From positions 1 through 64,000 of the forward strand of contig NZ_JARULC010000002.1 in assembly GCF_029688625.1 (NCBI RefSeq): a DNA stretch of 64,000 nt. The letters run 5' to 3'. The notes below the pieces were generated by a model that saw only the letters and a program-made list of their open reading frames with translations, made no database searches and was not told where the DNA came from. Source of the DNA: Qipengyuania marincola (lineage in GTDB: Bacteria > Pseudomonadota > Alphaproteobacteria > Sphingomonadales > Sphingomonadaceae). This document shows positions 26,407-35,462 of the stretch, piece by piece; position 1 is the stretch's first letter, and every line of letters begins with the position of its first letter. The translations under genes were made by a program, and so were the position numbers.

Positions 26407-26931
26407 ATGAACGCAATATCTTTGCACCGCCCTCTGGAGGGCGAACCCTTGCTGCGGCCTATTACCCATCGCACGGGTGGCCGCTTCGCCTCGCTCCTGA
26501 TCTCCTGCTGCCTCGCCACTGTGGAGACCGCCCGCATCGACGAGCGCATCAGAAGCGGCTTCTTCGAGAACGAAGAGGCCGGAGTTGTGGTTACCGCCAC
26601 CAGCTGCGATCGCCCGCTTTTTTATCACGAGTGCGAGGTTCTGGCGCACTTCTCCCACAAGGACCTTGCCCTTCTACGCTTCGATCCACTCGAAGGGGCC
26701 TCCTTCGATGTCCTGCTCGAAGGGAGCCAGACTTGGCAGTGCAACTATTTCGCCTGGCGCCGCGAAGGCGACCGTCTCTGGCTCATTCCCGCTCATACCG
26801 AGGGTCCTTTCTTCCGACTGAGCGAGACGGGGCTCGAGACCTATCAGAGTGCTCCCTACGAAAACGGCCACCAGCGCTATGCCGGCATCATCCGCGCCAT
26901 CGAAACTCCCTCGTTCGACGGGAGGTTCTGA
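26407..26931 (+). CDS. Hypothetical protein in uncharacterised block
   Basis: This is a 174-residue protein with AAGGA ahead of its ATG. Sequence is mixed alpha/beta with several cysteines (LLISCCLATVETARIDERI, ATSCDRPLFYHECEVLAHF) and no signal peptide or membrane helix. No family is recognised. It lies 2 bases before the start of the next gene, so the two are probably translated from one message. The preceding 100 bases hold two hairpins. Confidence 0.6.
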   Translation: MNAISLHRPLEGEPLLRPITHRTGGRFASLLISCCLATVETARIDERIRSGFFENEEAGVVVTATSCDRPLFYHECEVLAHFSHKDLALLRFDPLEGASFDVLLEGSQTWQCNYFAWRREGDRLWLIPAHTEGPFFRLSETGLETYQSAPYENGHQRYAGIIRAIETPSFDGRF

Positions 26932-26933
26932 TC

Positions 26934-27557
26934 ATGCCGAAGGCAAAATCCCAGAAGGCCGAAGTCGCTAGGGCCGCAGAAGTGCAGTCCAAGGTCAAGA
27001 TGAAGGTCTTCACGCACGATCCGTGCGACGACCATCCCGACTTCGGCTGGTTCCGGTATTGGTACGAGACCGAGTTCGACCGGCCGACCGTGACCGACTG
27101 GATCGAGAAGAAATGCTCGCCAGGCGACGATCCGAAGTTCGGTCGCGCGGCGCGGATCGAGGTCCTCCTCCCACCCAGCGCCCCGGCGGATTATACCAAC
27201 ATTGAGTTCCTAACCCTGCGCTTCGACGAGACCTTGCCGCCCTTCGAGAAGCACGCGCTGGTCCAGGCGAAGATCCTGCTAGACGACGATGAAGCCTGGC
27301 ACATCGGCTATGAGCGGGTTCGCAGCTTTGCTCGGTCCCACTTCGCCCACCGGTTTGTGGTCATTTTGATCGCGCATATTCCGGGGACGGCCGGGCTAAA
27401 GGGGCAGGGCAATCACATCCATTGCGCGGTCCTTTCCAGGACGATCAACATCAATGGGTTTGGCGGTGCCTGCACGGCTCTGTGCAGCGATCGCGGCTAC
27501 GAAGCGGCGGTCGCTGCATGGCAGGAGCATAAGGATAACTGGGACGTAAAGGGATGA
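26934..27557 (+). CDS. Hypothetical protein with relaxase-like HxH motif
   Basis: From ATG 26934, with a strong GGAGG before it, this is a 207-residue protein. The C-terminal half contains SHFAHRFVVILIAHIPG, GNHIHCAVLSRTININGFGG and CSDRGYEAAVAAWQEH. The spaced histidines (H-x-H followed by R) recall the metal-binding triad of MobA/MobL-type relaxases, but the protein is too short for a full relaxase and I make no firm assignment. The N-terminus is basic and helical. It overlaps the next gene by 4 bases (ATGA). A mobile-element origin is inference. Confidence 0.6.
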   Translation: MPKAKSQKAEVARAAEVQSKVKMKVFTHDPCDDHPDFGWFRYWYETEFDRPTVTDWIEKKCSPGDDPKFGRAARIEVLLPPSAPADYTNIEFLTLRFDETLPPFEKHALVQAKILLDDDEAWHIGYERVRSFARSHFAHRFVVILIAHIPGTAGLKGQGNHIHCAVLSRTININGFGGACTALCSDRGYEAAVAAWQEHKDNWDVKG

Positions 27558-28057
27558 GTGGAGAAGAGAGCTATGAGACCGTCCATGCCTTGGCAGAGCA
27601 CTGGGCCAGAAAGGGGCCCGGTGAAGTCGAAAAGATACAGGTAACCTTGAACCTTGCCCGCCAGCTTCTGGCGGGCGGGGAGGTTCAGCCATACGCGGAC
27701 GGCGAGAATCCGTTCGAACCGGTACCCTATCCTTGGGAAACCACCGAGGTCACACCGAACATTCCACGGCGCATATTCCTAGGGACGGTAAGTGATCTCG
27801 CCACGGGCCAGGGGCATACGGTGTGGTTCGCGGCTGGCCTCGCTCGGGATGAAGATGAGTTCCGGCGCCAGCTGGCAACTCACATCGGCCAAATGCTTGC
27901 CAATGGCGCGACGGTAAAAGCGGTCATTGAGGACTTTCCGTTCGCGAAGACCTTCATCTCACCCTCACTTCGAAAGATGCTCCGGAAGTTCGACCAAGGC
28001 CGGAATGCGCCAGCGGGGTTCTTCTACCTCAGTCAGTGGCACGAAAATCGCTCGTGA
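27554..28057 (+). CDS. Hypothetical protein in uncharacterised block
   Basis: This 167-residue soluble protein starts at ATG 27554, overlapping the preceding stop as ATGA, so it is coupled to the HxH protein. Features seen are EHWARKGPGEVEKIQVTLNLARQLL (helical) and a C-terminal RKMLRKFDQGRNAPAGFFYLSQW. No family is recognised. A role together with its coupled partner is the only inference available. Confidence 0.6.
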   Translation: MSGEESYETVHALAEHWARKGPGEVEKIQVTLNLARQLLAGGEVQPYADGENPFEPVPYPWETTEVTPNIPRRIFLGTVSDLATGQGHTVWFAAGLARDEDEFRRQLATHIGQMLANGATVKAVIEDFPFAKTFISPSLRKMLRKFDQGRNAPAGFFYLSQWHENRS

Positions 28058-28131
28058 AGGCTTGCCTGGTCCAGCAGGTCCGGGCGACGGCCCCCACGCA
28101 TTTCCGTGAGATAAAAAAGAGACCAAGAGAA

Positions 28132-28692
28132 ATGAAGAACATCCTGAACCGAAGCGACCGGCGCTTTGCGATCCTCGACGTCGAAGCATCAGCCCTAGAG
28201 ACGGGAAGCTACCCGATCGAAGTGGGTGTGGCGCTCGTTCGCGGACCTTCAGAGGCGATTGGTGTCGGCGCTAAACTCATCCGGCCGACCAAGAAGTGGC
28301 TAGATACCGGCGTGTGGTCGAAATCGTCCGAAGCGGTGCACGGCATTCCTCTCGAGCGCGTGCAGAGTGAGGGTGAACCTGTTGAAGAGGTCTGCGACTG
28401 GCTGAATGAAATGCTCGGTATCGACACGATCGTTGCCACCGATGCTCCCCGATACGATCAGGATTGGCTCGATACGTTGTTCGCAGCTGCGGGGCGCGAG
28501 CAGGAGTTCAGGATCTTCGACTTCCAGGTGCTGACGAGGGACTTCAGCGCCGACCAGCATAGCCACCTAGCGTATCTGCTTGGGAAGGATGCTCCACCGC
28601 ATCGTGCAGCTGAAGATGCTTTGCGTTTGGCTTCCAAGCTCATGGAGACCCCTTGGGGGCACCCGACGCTCGAAGGTCCGTTGCCCCTGTGA
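28132..28692 (+). CDS. DEDDh-type 3'-5' exonuclease-like protein
   Basis: This is a 186-residue protein from ATG 28132. FAILDVEASALETGSYPIEVGVALV carries the Exo I DxE motif, ATDAPRYDQDWLD gives Exo II, and HRAAEDALRLA gives the Exo III H-x4-D motif of the DnaQ/DEDDh exonuclease fold. It is close to the minimal size for a free-standing exonuclease domain. It is the last of the five-gene block. It may act in nucleic-acid trimming or defence; a housekeeping epsilon subunit is less likely given its divergent sequence and location. Confidence 0.75.
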   Translation: MKNILNRSDRRFAILDVEASALETGSYPIEVGVALVRGPSEAIGVGAKLIRPTKKWLDTGVWSKSSEAVHGIPLERVQSEGEPVEEVCDWLNEMLGIDTIVATDAPRYDQDWLDTLFAAAGREQEFRIFDFQVLTRDFSADQHSHLAYLLGKDAPPHRAAEDALRLASKLMETPWGHPTLEGPLPL

Positions 28693-29109
28693 TACTGCTC
28701 GGCCAGATTACCCGCACGAATTTGGGGGCACTAGCGGGGGCATCAAGCTACGCGATGCCTTGCAAAGCGCGCTATTTCAGGACCTGCAGTCAATTTCGTG
28801 GTTCCCTCCTGCTCCGCCACCCACCCCGAGCACCAGCCTCAAGTATCAGGCAGCTTCGTAAGTTCGGGATTGAGGCGGCTTCGCGGGATTTATCGGTAAG
28901 AGCCGGATCCTTCGATGAGTGTCTCGAACCATATTTGGAACGGCTGTCCGGCGACGTCGTCGCAGCGGACAAGATCGGATTCCGATAACGATCCGCTATC
29001 GGTCGAGTTTCAGACCATCAGATCGGCAATGCGATTCTTGGCAGATCAAGCAAGTTCCGAAGGCTTGATAACTCACTGCACCTTTCCAGCTGACCAGTCC
29101 TCATATCGA
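28693..29109. other. 417-base stretch with integration-site-like remnants
   Basis: No full gene is seen. The stretch holds GGGGGCA repeats at about 28723-28743 and a tRNA-Ser 3'-like fragment (28794-28819). A plus-strand frame ending at 28988 contains protein-like sequence (RQLRKFGIEAASRDLSVRAG, then LEPYLERLSGDVVAADKIGF) that may be gene debris. No integrase is present nearby. Confidence 0.45.
28794..28819 (+). repeat. Degenerate tRNA-Ser 3'-end fragment (possible att remnant)
   Basis: The segment runs TTTCGTGGTTCC then CTCCTGCTCCGCCA. It resembles the T-arm and acceptor end of an alphaproteobacterial tRNA-Ser, including the terminal CCA, but part of the T-loop (GTTCGAATC) is missing and no 5' part of a tRNA is present. 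Integrative elements often leave such tRNA 3' copies at their ends. Recognition is by eye only. Confidence 0.4.
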
Positions 29110-31065
29110 TCACGCAGGAAGCGTTAGGTGCTTGGCACCGAATACCGATTGCCAACCTTCGATCTCCGCGACGATGATCTCATCGACCGACTGTACCAAT
29201 TCGCTCGTCGCGCGATACGACATCTGCGCTTGATCGCCGGAGAGTAGCAGTTCGATGCGCGCCTCGACGCTGGAAAGCTTGCTCGCGGTGGCGAGCGAGA
29301 TCGCGGAGAAGCGCTCAAAATCCCCGAAGTATCGGATTCCAGCCAGGTTGGCGCCAAGTGTCGGGAAGGCAACCCCCATGAAAGTGAACACTTTCGCGAT
29401 CGAACGGGGCCACTCGGACGGGAGTAGGGAAAGCGCCGCACCAGCCTCGATCCCGAGATAGATCGCGACTGTGACCAGTGCGGTCAAAAAGCAGGTCTCG
29501 GCCGATCGGTCGATCCGATGGTGAACTCTCGCAAGCTGCGCAGATTTGGCCTCGTGGTATCGGCGTTGGCCCTTCACATGCGGCAATACGACGCCCTGCA
29601 GAACCTTGCGCATATAAGCGCGGTCAACCTTCACATCCGGCAGTCCGGCATCGCGCAGCGCATCCCTGGCAAATCGCTCGGGCCAGTCGTCCCCGTCTCC
29701 GCGTGGCCAGCGCCCTATGGGGCGAGCAACGCCCATGATGGCAATAGCCGGACCAAAACGAAGATATTCGGCAACCCTTCGCGTCTCAAACCACCTTCGG
29801 TGCCATGCAAATCTGTAGCCCGCATAGGTGATCAGCAAGATCGACAGAAGCAGGCCGAATTCGATCGATGCGAATATCCATTTGTATTCGGCAAGATCCA
29901 GCGGAAGGTAAGCGATCCCGGCGATAATCGCAAAAGCAGACAGGGCGAAGCTTACCGTCATGCCGCTGCGATAGGCGTCGGAAAGGCGGCTGGAGACGCC
30001 ATCAGCCCAGGCGAAGGCTGGCAGCAATTCATCCCGAAGGCTGGTATAGACACGGCCCTCCTCGTCGAGAACCGACCGCGCGGTTTCGAGCAATTGTCGG
30101 GCGCTGCCCTCCGCGATTTTGTCCGGAGACTCGTATACCGCCTGGATCGTGCCCGACTTCGTCGTGCGCCCGCCGAACACGGTCTCGATGTGGCGATAGA
30201 TGCCAAAACCGAAGGGACTGCGCCGCCGCCATTTTTCCCGGCTCATCGCCTGAACAGCGGGGCTGATCGGCGCGAGCGTGGTTTCGACAAGGGCACGCAG
30301 GCGTGTGGTCTCAGCTTCGCCTTTTTCTCCCCGCGCAAGGTGTCCGAGTTCCTCAGATCGGGAGAGAATTGTCCAGCCCACCGGATCAGCAAGATCGACT
30401 ACCAAGACAGGGGTGCCATTTTGCAGCGCGGACACGACTGTATGGCCCGTCCCGCCTGCCAGATCGGTGCGCTTGCAGTCCCACACGGCAATCAGCAAAT
30501 CCGACCGCTCGATCATGATCCGCCCGGCGAGCGCAACATTGTCCGATGTCAGCGCCTGCAAACGGTGCCCGACACTCTCATCATCAGGGCCCGCCATCTT
30601 TCTTAGCAGGAGGTCGCGGATCTCTGCGTCACGGTCGGCGATTTGGAAAACGTCCGCATGGGCAAGCAAGCGGCGAATTTCGGCAGCACGGTCCCTGACC
30701 GCTGGATCCCGGGCTTCCTGCCCGTCGCACAAGGCCGTCAGATCGTCGGGCGTGGCCGGAGCTGCGTTTATTGCAAGGTTCAAGTCCTTGCCGAAGGGGA
30801 GCGGGGCGACAATTTGCCAACCCTTCTCGAGAGCGAAATTGGCCGCGACCTGATCAATGCCTTCGGCCATCAGACTGTGCAGGCGGATTTCCCCTGGGTG
30901 ATCAAGAGCGATCTCGCTTCGGATGCCCTCAATCGTCTCGAAGATATCCAGCAATGCCGCTTCCACTGCCTGAGCGTTGGCTGCAAAGGCGGGATTGTCG
31001 GGGCGATGACCGGTTATTCCGAGCGCAAGGTGCGGCTTCCAATTAGAAAGGGGGTTCTGAACCAT
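29110..31065 (-). CDS. SLOG-domain protein with C-terminal membrane (SLATT-like) region
   Basis: From ATG 31065 this is a 651-residue protein. The N-terminal part has LGITGHRPDN (residues 15-24), HSLMAEGIDQVAANFALEKGWQIVAPLPF and GGTGHTVVSALQNGTPVLVVDL. This is the pattern of SLOG (DprA/LOG-like) nucleotide-ligand domains. The C-terminal half has two pairs of membrane helices and a helical tail, resembling SLATT pore-forming modules. The SLOG-SLATT combination was predicted from comparative genomics to be part of nucleotide-activated conflict systems. A GTG at 31095 is an alternative start. It is divergent from the FAD oxidoreductase operon. Ligand and effector function are unproven. Confidence 0.65.
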   Translation of the reverse strand: MVQNPLSNWKPHLALGITGHRPDNPAFAANAQAVEAALLDIFETIEGIRSEIALDHPGEIRLHSLMAEGIDQVAANFALEKGWQIVAPLPFGKDLNLAINAAPATPDDLTALCDGQEARDPAVRDRAAEIRRLLAHADVFQIADRDAEIRDLLLRKMAGPDDESVGHRLQALTSDNVALAGRIMIERSDLLIAVWDCKRTDLAGGTGHTVVSALQNGTPVLVVDLADPVGWTILSRSEELGHLARGEKGEAETTRLRALVETTLAPISPAVQAMSREKWRRRSPFGFGIYRHIETVFGGRTTKSGTIQAVYESPDKIAEGSARQLLETARSVLDEEGRVYTSLRDELLPAFAWADGVSSRLSDAYRSGMTVSFALSAFAIIAGIAYLPLDLAEYKWIFASIEFGLLLSILLITYAGYRFAWHRRWFETRRVAEYLRFGPAIAIMGVARPIGRWPRGDGDDWPERFARDALRDAGLPDVKVDRAYMRKVLQGVVLPHVKGQRRYHEAKSAQLARVHHRIDRSAETCFLTALVTVAIYLGIEAGAALSLLPSEWPRSIAKVFTFMGVAFPTLGANLAGIRYFGDFERFSAISLATASKLSSVEARIELLLSGDQAQMSYRATSELVQSVDEIIVAEIEGWQSVFGAKHLTLPA

Positions 31066-31317
31066 GTGTTCTGTGTGCCCCCTCCTGCACCGCACTCGGT
31101 GCGCTTTTCATAACCGCACGTCTCGTCGGCCTACAAGCCCCCGGTCCACAAGCGCAAGACACTGGCGACAGCGTCGGAAGAGCATTTCCGGAAACCGCAT
31201 GCGGCGGCCTCTGATCGGTATGCCCAAATTGGTTTGACATCTGGCAGCGGGAGTGGGAGCAAACCCAATGGGGAATATGAGGCGAAATTACCGCCACACC
31301 TTGGACAAGCACCGGGA

Positions 31318-33447
31318 ATGAACGCCCGGCCCATCAAGGTCGCCATAGTGGGCGGCGGCTGCGCCTCCATGACGACTGCCTGGGAACTGTCAAAAGCCGA
31401 ACACGCCGGCAAATTCGACATCACTATCTACCAAGAAGGCTGGCGCCTTGGTGGCAAAGGCGCGTCCGGCAGGGGAGCAAACGGCCGGATCGAAGAGCAC
31501 GGCCTGCATATCTGGCTTGGCTTTTACGACAACAGCTTTCGCATGATGCGTGCGTGCCACGCCGAGCTGGAAGCGAAGGGTATGGGCGACCTCTACGGAG
31601 ACTGGCGCGATGCGTGGACGCCAAAGAACGATATTGCCCTGTGCTCGCAATCCCCGGAGGGCGGCTTTACCAATTGGCGCGCGCACTTGCCGCCCCGCCC
31701 CGGCCTTCCGGGTGACCCGCTCGACCAGGACCAGGGCTTTTCGCTCGCACATTACTGCGCAAGCGCCTTCGACCTTTTTCGTGCCCTGATACTCGATACT
31801 AGCGTCAACGGTCATGGTGTCGCCACAGCCAGCGAAAGCACGGGCGACCCGGACCAGTTGGCTCGGCGATTGACCTCGCTGGTCAAGCTCGGTGCCTTCG
31901 CAACCACCGCCGGTCTTGCACAGGTGCTGGGCCTGCTCGCTTCCCTCAGCCGATCGGCAACGCCCGAGAACGCGGACGCGCTTTTCGGAGGGATCGAACG
32001 CATTTGCTCGGCGATGCGGCAGTGGCTGGAAGATCAGTGGCTGGCCGACAGCGAAAATCGCTATCTGTGGGAGATCGCCGACCTGACGCTCGCCACAATC
32101 GTCGGGATGACCCGCCACCGTGTGTGGTTCGATCCGCGCGGTCTCGATGCGCTTGAAGACTACGAATGCCGCGAGTTCCTGCACATGCACGGGGCTTCCC
32201 TGCGCTCGTTGCAGTCCCCCTTTATTCGCGGCCTCTACGATCTTTCGATGGGCTATGAAGACGGGGACATGACCAAGCCCGCGCTTTCCGCCGGACAAGG
32301 CCTGCGCGGCACGATGCGTACGTTCTTCAGCTACCGCGGCGCGTTCATGTGGAAGATGCGGGCCGGCATGGGCGATGTCGTCTTTGCGCCGCTCTACACG
32401 GCGATGAAGGAACGCGGCGTCAAATTCGAGTTCTTCCATCGCCTGACCAATATGGGTCTCGCCAACAGCGCAGATCATGTCGACAGCCTGACTTTCGACG
32501 TGCAGGCGAAGGTCAAGCGCGGGCGCGCATATGATCCGCTGGTCCCGGTCGCCGGCAAACCCTGCTGGCCCTCGCAACCCGTATGGGAACAGCTCGTCGG
32601 CGCGAGGAAGATGCAGCAGCAGGACTGGAACCTGGAATCCCACTGGGACCGGCGCCGCGCAGATACCAAGACCTTGGCCGTCGGCGAGGATTTCGATCTG
32701 GTCGTGCTCGGTGTCGGGATCGGCGCAATACCGTATGTCGCCAGCGAATTTGTCGAACGCGACCCGCGCTGGAAGAGCATGTGCGACAACGTGAAGACTG
32801 TCGCATCTCAAGCGTTCCAGGTCTGGCTCGATAAAGACTTGCCCGATCTTGGCTGGCCTGGTCCGGCCTACATCACCGGCGCCTTTGCCAAGCCGTTCGA
32901 TACCTGGTGCGACATGGCTCACGTGGTCCCGGAGGAAGGCTGGAAGACCCGCCCGAAGACGTCTGTCTATTTCTGTGCGGTGTTGCCCGACCCACCGCAG
33001 CCTCCGGCCGACGACGATCGGGACTATCCGGCACGGCGCAACGCAGAGGTTCGCATCAACGCAGAGGAATTCCTGCAAGGGCCCGTGCGCGAGGTGTGGC
33101 CGGGCGCCTATGACGACAATGGCGGCTTCCGGTGGGATATCCTCAAGGCGGACGAAGAGAATCCGGCAAGCCTGAAACTGAAGGGTCGGGCACGCTTTGC
33201 TAGCCAGTACTGGCGAGCCAACGTCAATCCATCGGATCGCTATGTAATCCATACGCCTGGTAGCCACCGGCACCGGATCTCGCCGCTCGACATGACATAC
33301 GACAATTTGACAATCTGCGGCGACTGGACCGATAGTGGCTTTCCCTCGGGTTGCGTCGAAGGTGCCGTGATGTCGGGCCTGCTTGCCGCGCATGCGCTTA
33401 GCGGGTCTCCCAAGCTCGAGGATATAACCGCCTATGACCACCCGTAA
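31318..33447 (+). CDS. FAD/NAD(P)-binding oxidoreductase, first gene of a six-gene cluster
   Basis: From ATG 31318 this is a 709-residue flavoprotein. IKVAIVGGGCASMTTAWEL is the N-terminal Rossmann ADP-binding loop, the following GWRLGGKGASGRG has the phytoene-desaturase/amine-oxidase-like conserved block, and ICGDWTDSGFPSGCVEGAVMSGLLAAHAL is the C-terminal FAD-contact motif. It is longer than typical carotenoid desaturases (about 500) because of a central insertion. It probably desaturates or oxidises a lipid-like substrate. TTG 31234 is an alternative start. Its end overlaps the next gene by 14 bases. Confidence 0.8.
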   Translation: MNARPIKVAIVGGGCASMTTAWELSKAEHAGKFDITIYQEGWRLGGKGASGRGANGRIEEHGLHIWLGFYDNSFRMMRACHAELEAKGMGDLYGDWRDAWTPKNDIALCSQSPEGGFTNWRAHLPPRPGLPGDPLDQDQGFSLAHYCASAFDLFRALILDTSVNGHGVATASESTGDPDQLARRLTSLVKLGAFATTAGLAQVLGLLASLSRSATPENADALFGGIERICSAMRQWLEDQWLADSENRYLWEIADLTLATIVGMTRHRVWFDPRGLDALEDYECREFLHMHGASLRSLQSPFIRGLYDLSMGYEDGDMTKPALSAGQGLRGTMRTFFSYRGAFMWKMRAGMGDVVFAPLYTAMKERGVKFEFFHRLTNMGLANSADHVDSLTFDVQAKVKRGRAYDPLVPVAGKPCWPSQPVWEQLVGARKMQQQDWNLESHWDRRRADTKTLAVGEDFDLVVLGVGIGAIPYVASEFVERDPRWKSMCDNVKTVASQAFQVWLDKDLPDLGWPGPAYITGAFAKPFDTWCDMAHVVPEEGWKTRPKTSVYFCAVLPDPPQPPADDDRDYPARRNAEVRINAEEFLQGPVREVWPGAYDDNGGFRWDILKADEENPASLKLKGRARFASQYWRANVNPSDRYVIHTPGSHRHRISPLDMTYDNLTICGDWTDSGFPSGCVEGAVMSGLLAAHALSGSPKLEDITAYDHP

Positions 33448-34396
33448 AGGGCCCGAGACCAAGGGCAAGGCAGGCGAACGAAGGTCTCGCGTAAAGCGGA
33501 AGGCTCCGGCGCGTTCCGGTCCGATACGAACTGGCTCGCACCTGCCGCTAACAGGCCAGCACCAACCGCCTTATTCGAACCATTCCGGCCATGCCGATCA
33601 ACATGGCCATTCGCAGCACCCGGGCCATTTTGAATCCATGTCGCCGAGCGCCCGCGCCGATGGCAATCTCGACGAGGGCATGATCAATAAGGGCGTCGCA
33701 GACAGCGTGCGCCTTGCTTACAAAGTCTTCAGTGACACGGTCGCTCAAGGCCGGCTGGCTGCGGAGCAATTCCGCCATGGCAATTACAACATGCGCGACG
33801 TGCCGGTGGATGTGCAAATTCTCGGCAATCGCATGATCCGGCTCACCCGTGAGCTGACCGAAACCACTCTGAACATCCTTGAGCGATTGCTCAAGCAGGT
33901 CGGCGAGGTGCCTCAGACCCCACCTCAGCGCTTGCGAGGCACCGTGCCACCTTTTCCGACGGGCGGACATTCGAACGGGCAGGCGCCACCGACGAGTGAG
34001 CCCCCTTCTCAAGCTGCGCCGCCCACTGGACAGCAACCTCCTTCCGATGACCAGGCGCCTCCCTCTTCGCACTCGGGCTCGGCGACCGGCCTCCGCAACG
34101 AGCTGGACCTGACCGTAAGGTTCAAGGGCAAGGAGACGGCGAAAATGCGCTCTTCACCGCTCGTGCGCCCGTCGACGCCGACGCTCCCGAGTGAGCTTTC
34201 CATCACTCCGATGCAGCCCATCCAGGGCAAAGCGGCGCCGATTGCCGACGTTTCATTTGAGGCCGACCTCAACGGCAAACTTATCGCAACGGTCACGATC
34301 CCTGCTAAACAGGCGCCCGGCATTTATTCCGGCATCGTCGTTCCGAAACACACCGAGATTCCGCTCGGCGTACTGACGATCGAGATCGTCAAATAA
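33434..34396 (+). CDS. His/Pro-rich hypothetical protein in the isoprenoid-type cluster
   Basis: This is a 320-residue protein. A basic N-terminus is followed by a His-rich stretch (HSGHADQHGHSQHPGHF, about residues 50-66), a helical block (RMIRLTRELTETTLNILERLLKQVGE), a Pro/Gln/Ser-rich linker, and a C-terminal beta-rich domain (SFEADLNGKLIATVTIPAKQ and GVLTIEIVK). There is no signal peptide. It might be a scaffold or surface-binding protein. The helical block is vaguely phasin-like, but I do not assign it. The ATG lies inside the end of the oxidoreductase gene, and the stop is 1 base before the next ATG. Confidence 0.7.
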   Translation: MTTRKGPETKGKAGERRSRVKRKAPARSGPIRTGSHLPLTGQHQPPYSNHSGHADQHGHSQHPGHFESMSPSARADGNLDEGMINKGVADSVRLAYKVFSDTVAQGRLAAEQFRHGNYNMRDVPVDVQILGNRMIRLTRELTETTLNILERLLKQVGEVPQTPPQRLRGTVPPFPTGGHSNGQAPPTSEPPSQAAPPTGQQPPSDDQAPPSSHSGSATGLRNELDLTVRFKGKETAKMRSSPLVRPSTPTLPSELSITPMQPIQGKAAPIADVSFEADLNGKLIATVTIPAKQAPGIYSGIVVPKHTEIPLGVLTIEIVK

Positions 34397-34397
34397 C

Positions 34398-35462
34398 ATG
34401 GGAATGGACGCGCAGCCCTTGTTTGCTCCGGCGGAACCTCCGGCGGGCAGCCTTGTCGCGCGGTATGCCACATCGACCCGCGCCGAGCTCGACCGCTATC
34501 TCGCAATTGAGAAGAATGCCCCGTACCTTGGCGAGCTGATGGCCGAATATCCGGGCCGCGGCGGCAAGATGATGCGGCCAGCGATCTGTATCGCAAACGC
34601 GCGCATATTCGGCGATGATCTGGGCGAAGACTATGCCCCTGCCATACGATGTGCCGCGGCAATCGAAATGCTGCACAATGCGTTGCTGATCCATGACGAT
34701 GTGCAGGATGGAAGCGAGGAACGCCGCGGACGGCCTACCCTTCACGCGATCCACGGAATACCCCTGGCGATAAACGCTGGCGATGCCCTAATGTTCAGCG
34801 CATTCCAACCCTTGCTTGATGCCGTAAGGCCGCTTGGCTCAGAAGTGACGCGGCAGGTGCTCGCGGTGACCATGACCATGGCCCGGCAAACGGCAGAGGG
34901 GCAGGCGCTCGAACTGGGCTGGCGCGATCGCAATATCACCGACCTGACCGAGGCCGACTATCTGCAAATGGCACTGAAAAAAACGGCCTGGATGGGGATG
35001 ATCTGGCCTGCCCAGCTCGGTGTGATCGTGGGCTCCGCCGGCTATGTCGATCCAGAGCATGTTATGCGTTTTGGATACTTTCTTGGCCTGGCCTTCCAGA
35101 TCGAAGACGACTTGCGCAATCTCTCCGACGATCCGGGATACGGCAAGGAGCGCAACGGCGATTTGTTCGAGGGCAAGCGAACGCTCATGCTGATCCATGT
35201 CCGGCAGGCTGCGAGCAGCTCCGAGAAAAAGCGGATCGACTCCTTCATGGCAATGCCGCGCGAGGAGAGATCGATGAAGGACGTGGACTGGCTGGCCAAA
35301 CTCATGCGAGATCGCGGCTCAATCGATCATGCTCGCGAAGTTGCCCACGCAATGGCAGGCGCCGCGTTGCATGAATTCTCGATGGTTTATGCAGGCAAGC
35401 CTCCCTCGGAGGATCTCGACTATCTTTCCGGTCTCGCAAACTGGGTATTCGCGAGGCCATGA
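34398..35462 (+). CDS. Polyprenyl (isoprenoid) diphosphate synthase
   Basis: This 354-residue trans-isoprenyl diphosphate synthase condenses isopentenyl diphosphate with allylic diphosphates. The first aspartate-rich motif is DDVQD (residues 100-104), followed by RRGRPTLH. The second motif is FQIEDDLRN (237-241), where the last Asp of DDxxD is Asn. Alanine and leucine just before the first motif suggest a medium or long chain. It starts 2 bases after the preceding stop, and its stop overlaps the next gene (ATGA). A housekeeping octaprenyl synthase is less likely given the context. Confidence 0.9.
   Translation: MGMDAQPLFAPAEPPAGSLVARYATSTRAELDRYLAIEKNAPYLGELMAEYPGRGGKMMRPAICIANARIFGDDLGEDYAPAIRCAAAIEMLHNALLIHDDVQDGSEERRGRPTLHAIHGIPLAINAGDALMFSAFQPLLDAVRPLGSEVTRQVLAVTMTMARQTAEGQALELGWRDRNITDLTEADYLQMALKKTAWMGMIWPAQLGVIVGSAGYVDPEHVMRFGYFLGLAFQIEDDLRNLSDDPGYGKERNGDLFEGKRTLMLIHVRQAASSSEKKRIDSFMAMPREERSMKDVDWLAKLMRDRGSIDHAREVAHAMAGAALHEFSMVYAGKPPSEDLDYLSGLANWVFARP

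Noticed and set aside
28790..28820. Intact tRNA-Ser gene
   Set aside because: Only a degenerate 3' part is present; no acceptor 5' strand, D-arm or anticodon arm could be found upstream.
31390..33468. 692-codon open frame on the minus strand
   Set aside because: It lies antisense to the FAD oxidoreductase, whose Rossmann and FAD motifs are clear. Long antisense frames are usual in this GC-rich codon pattern.
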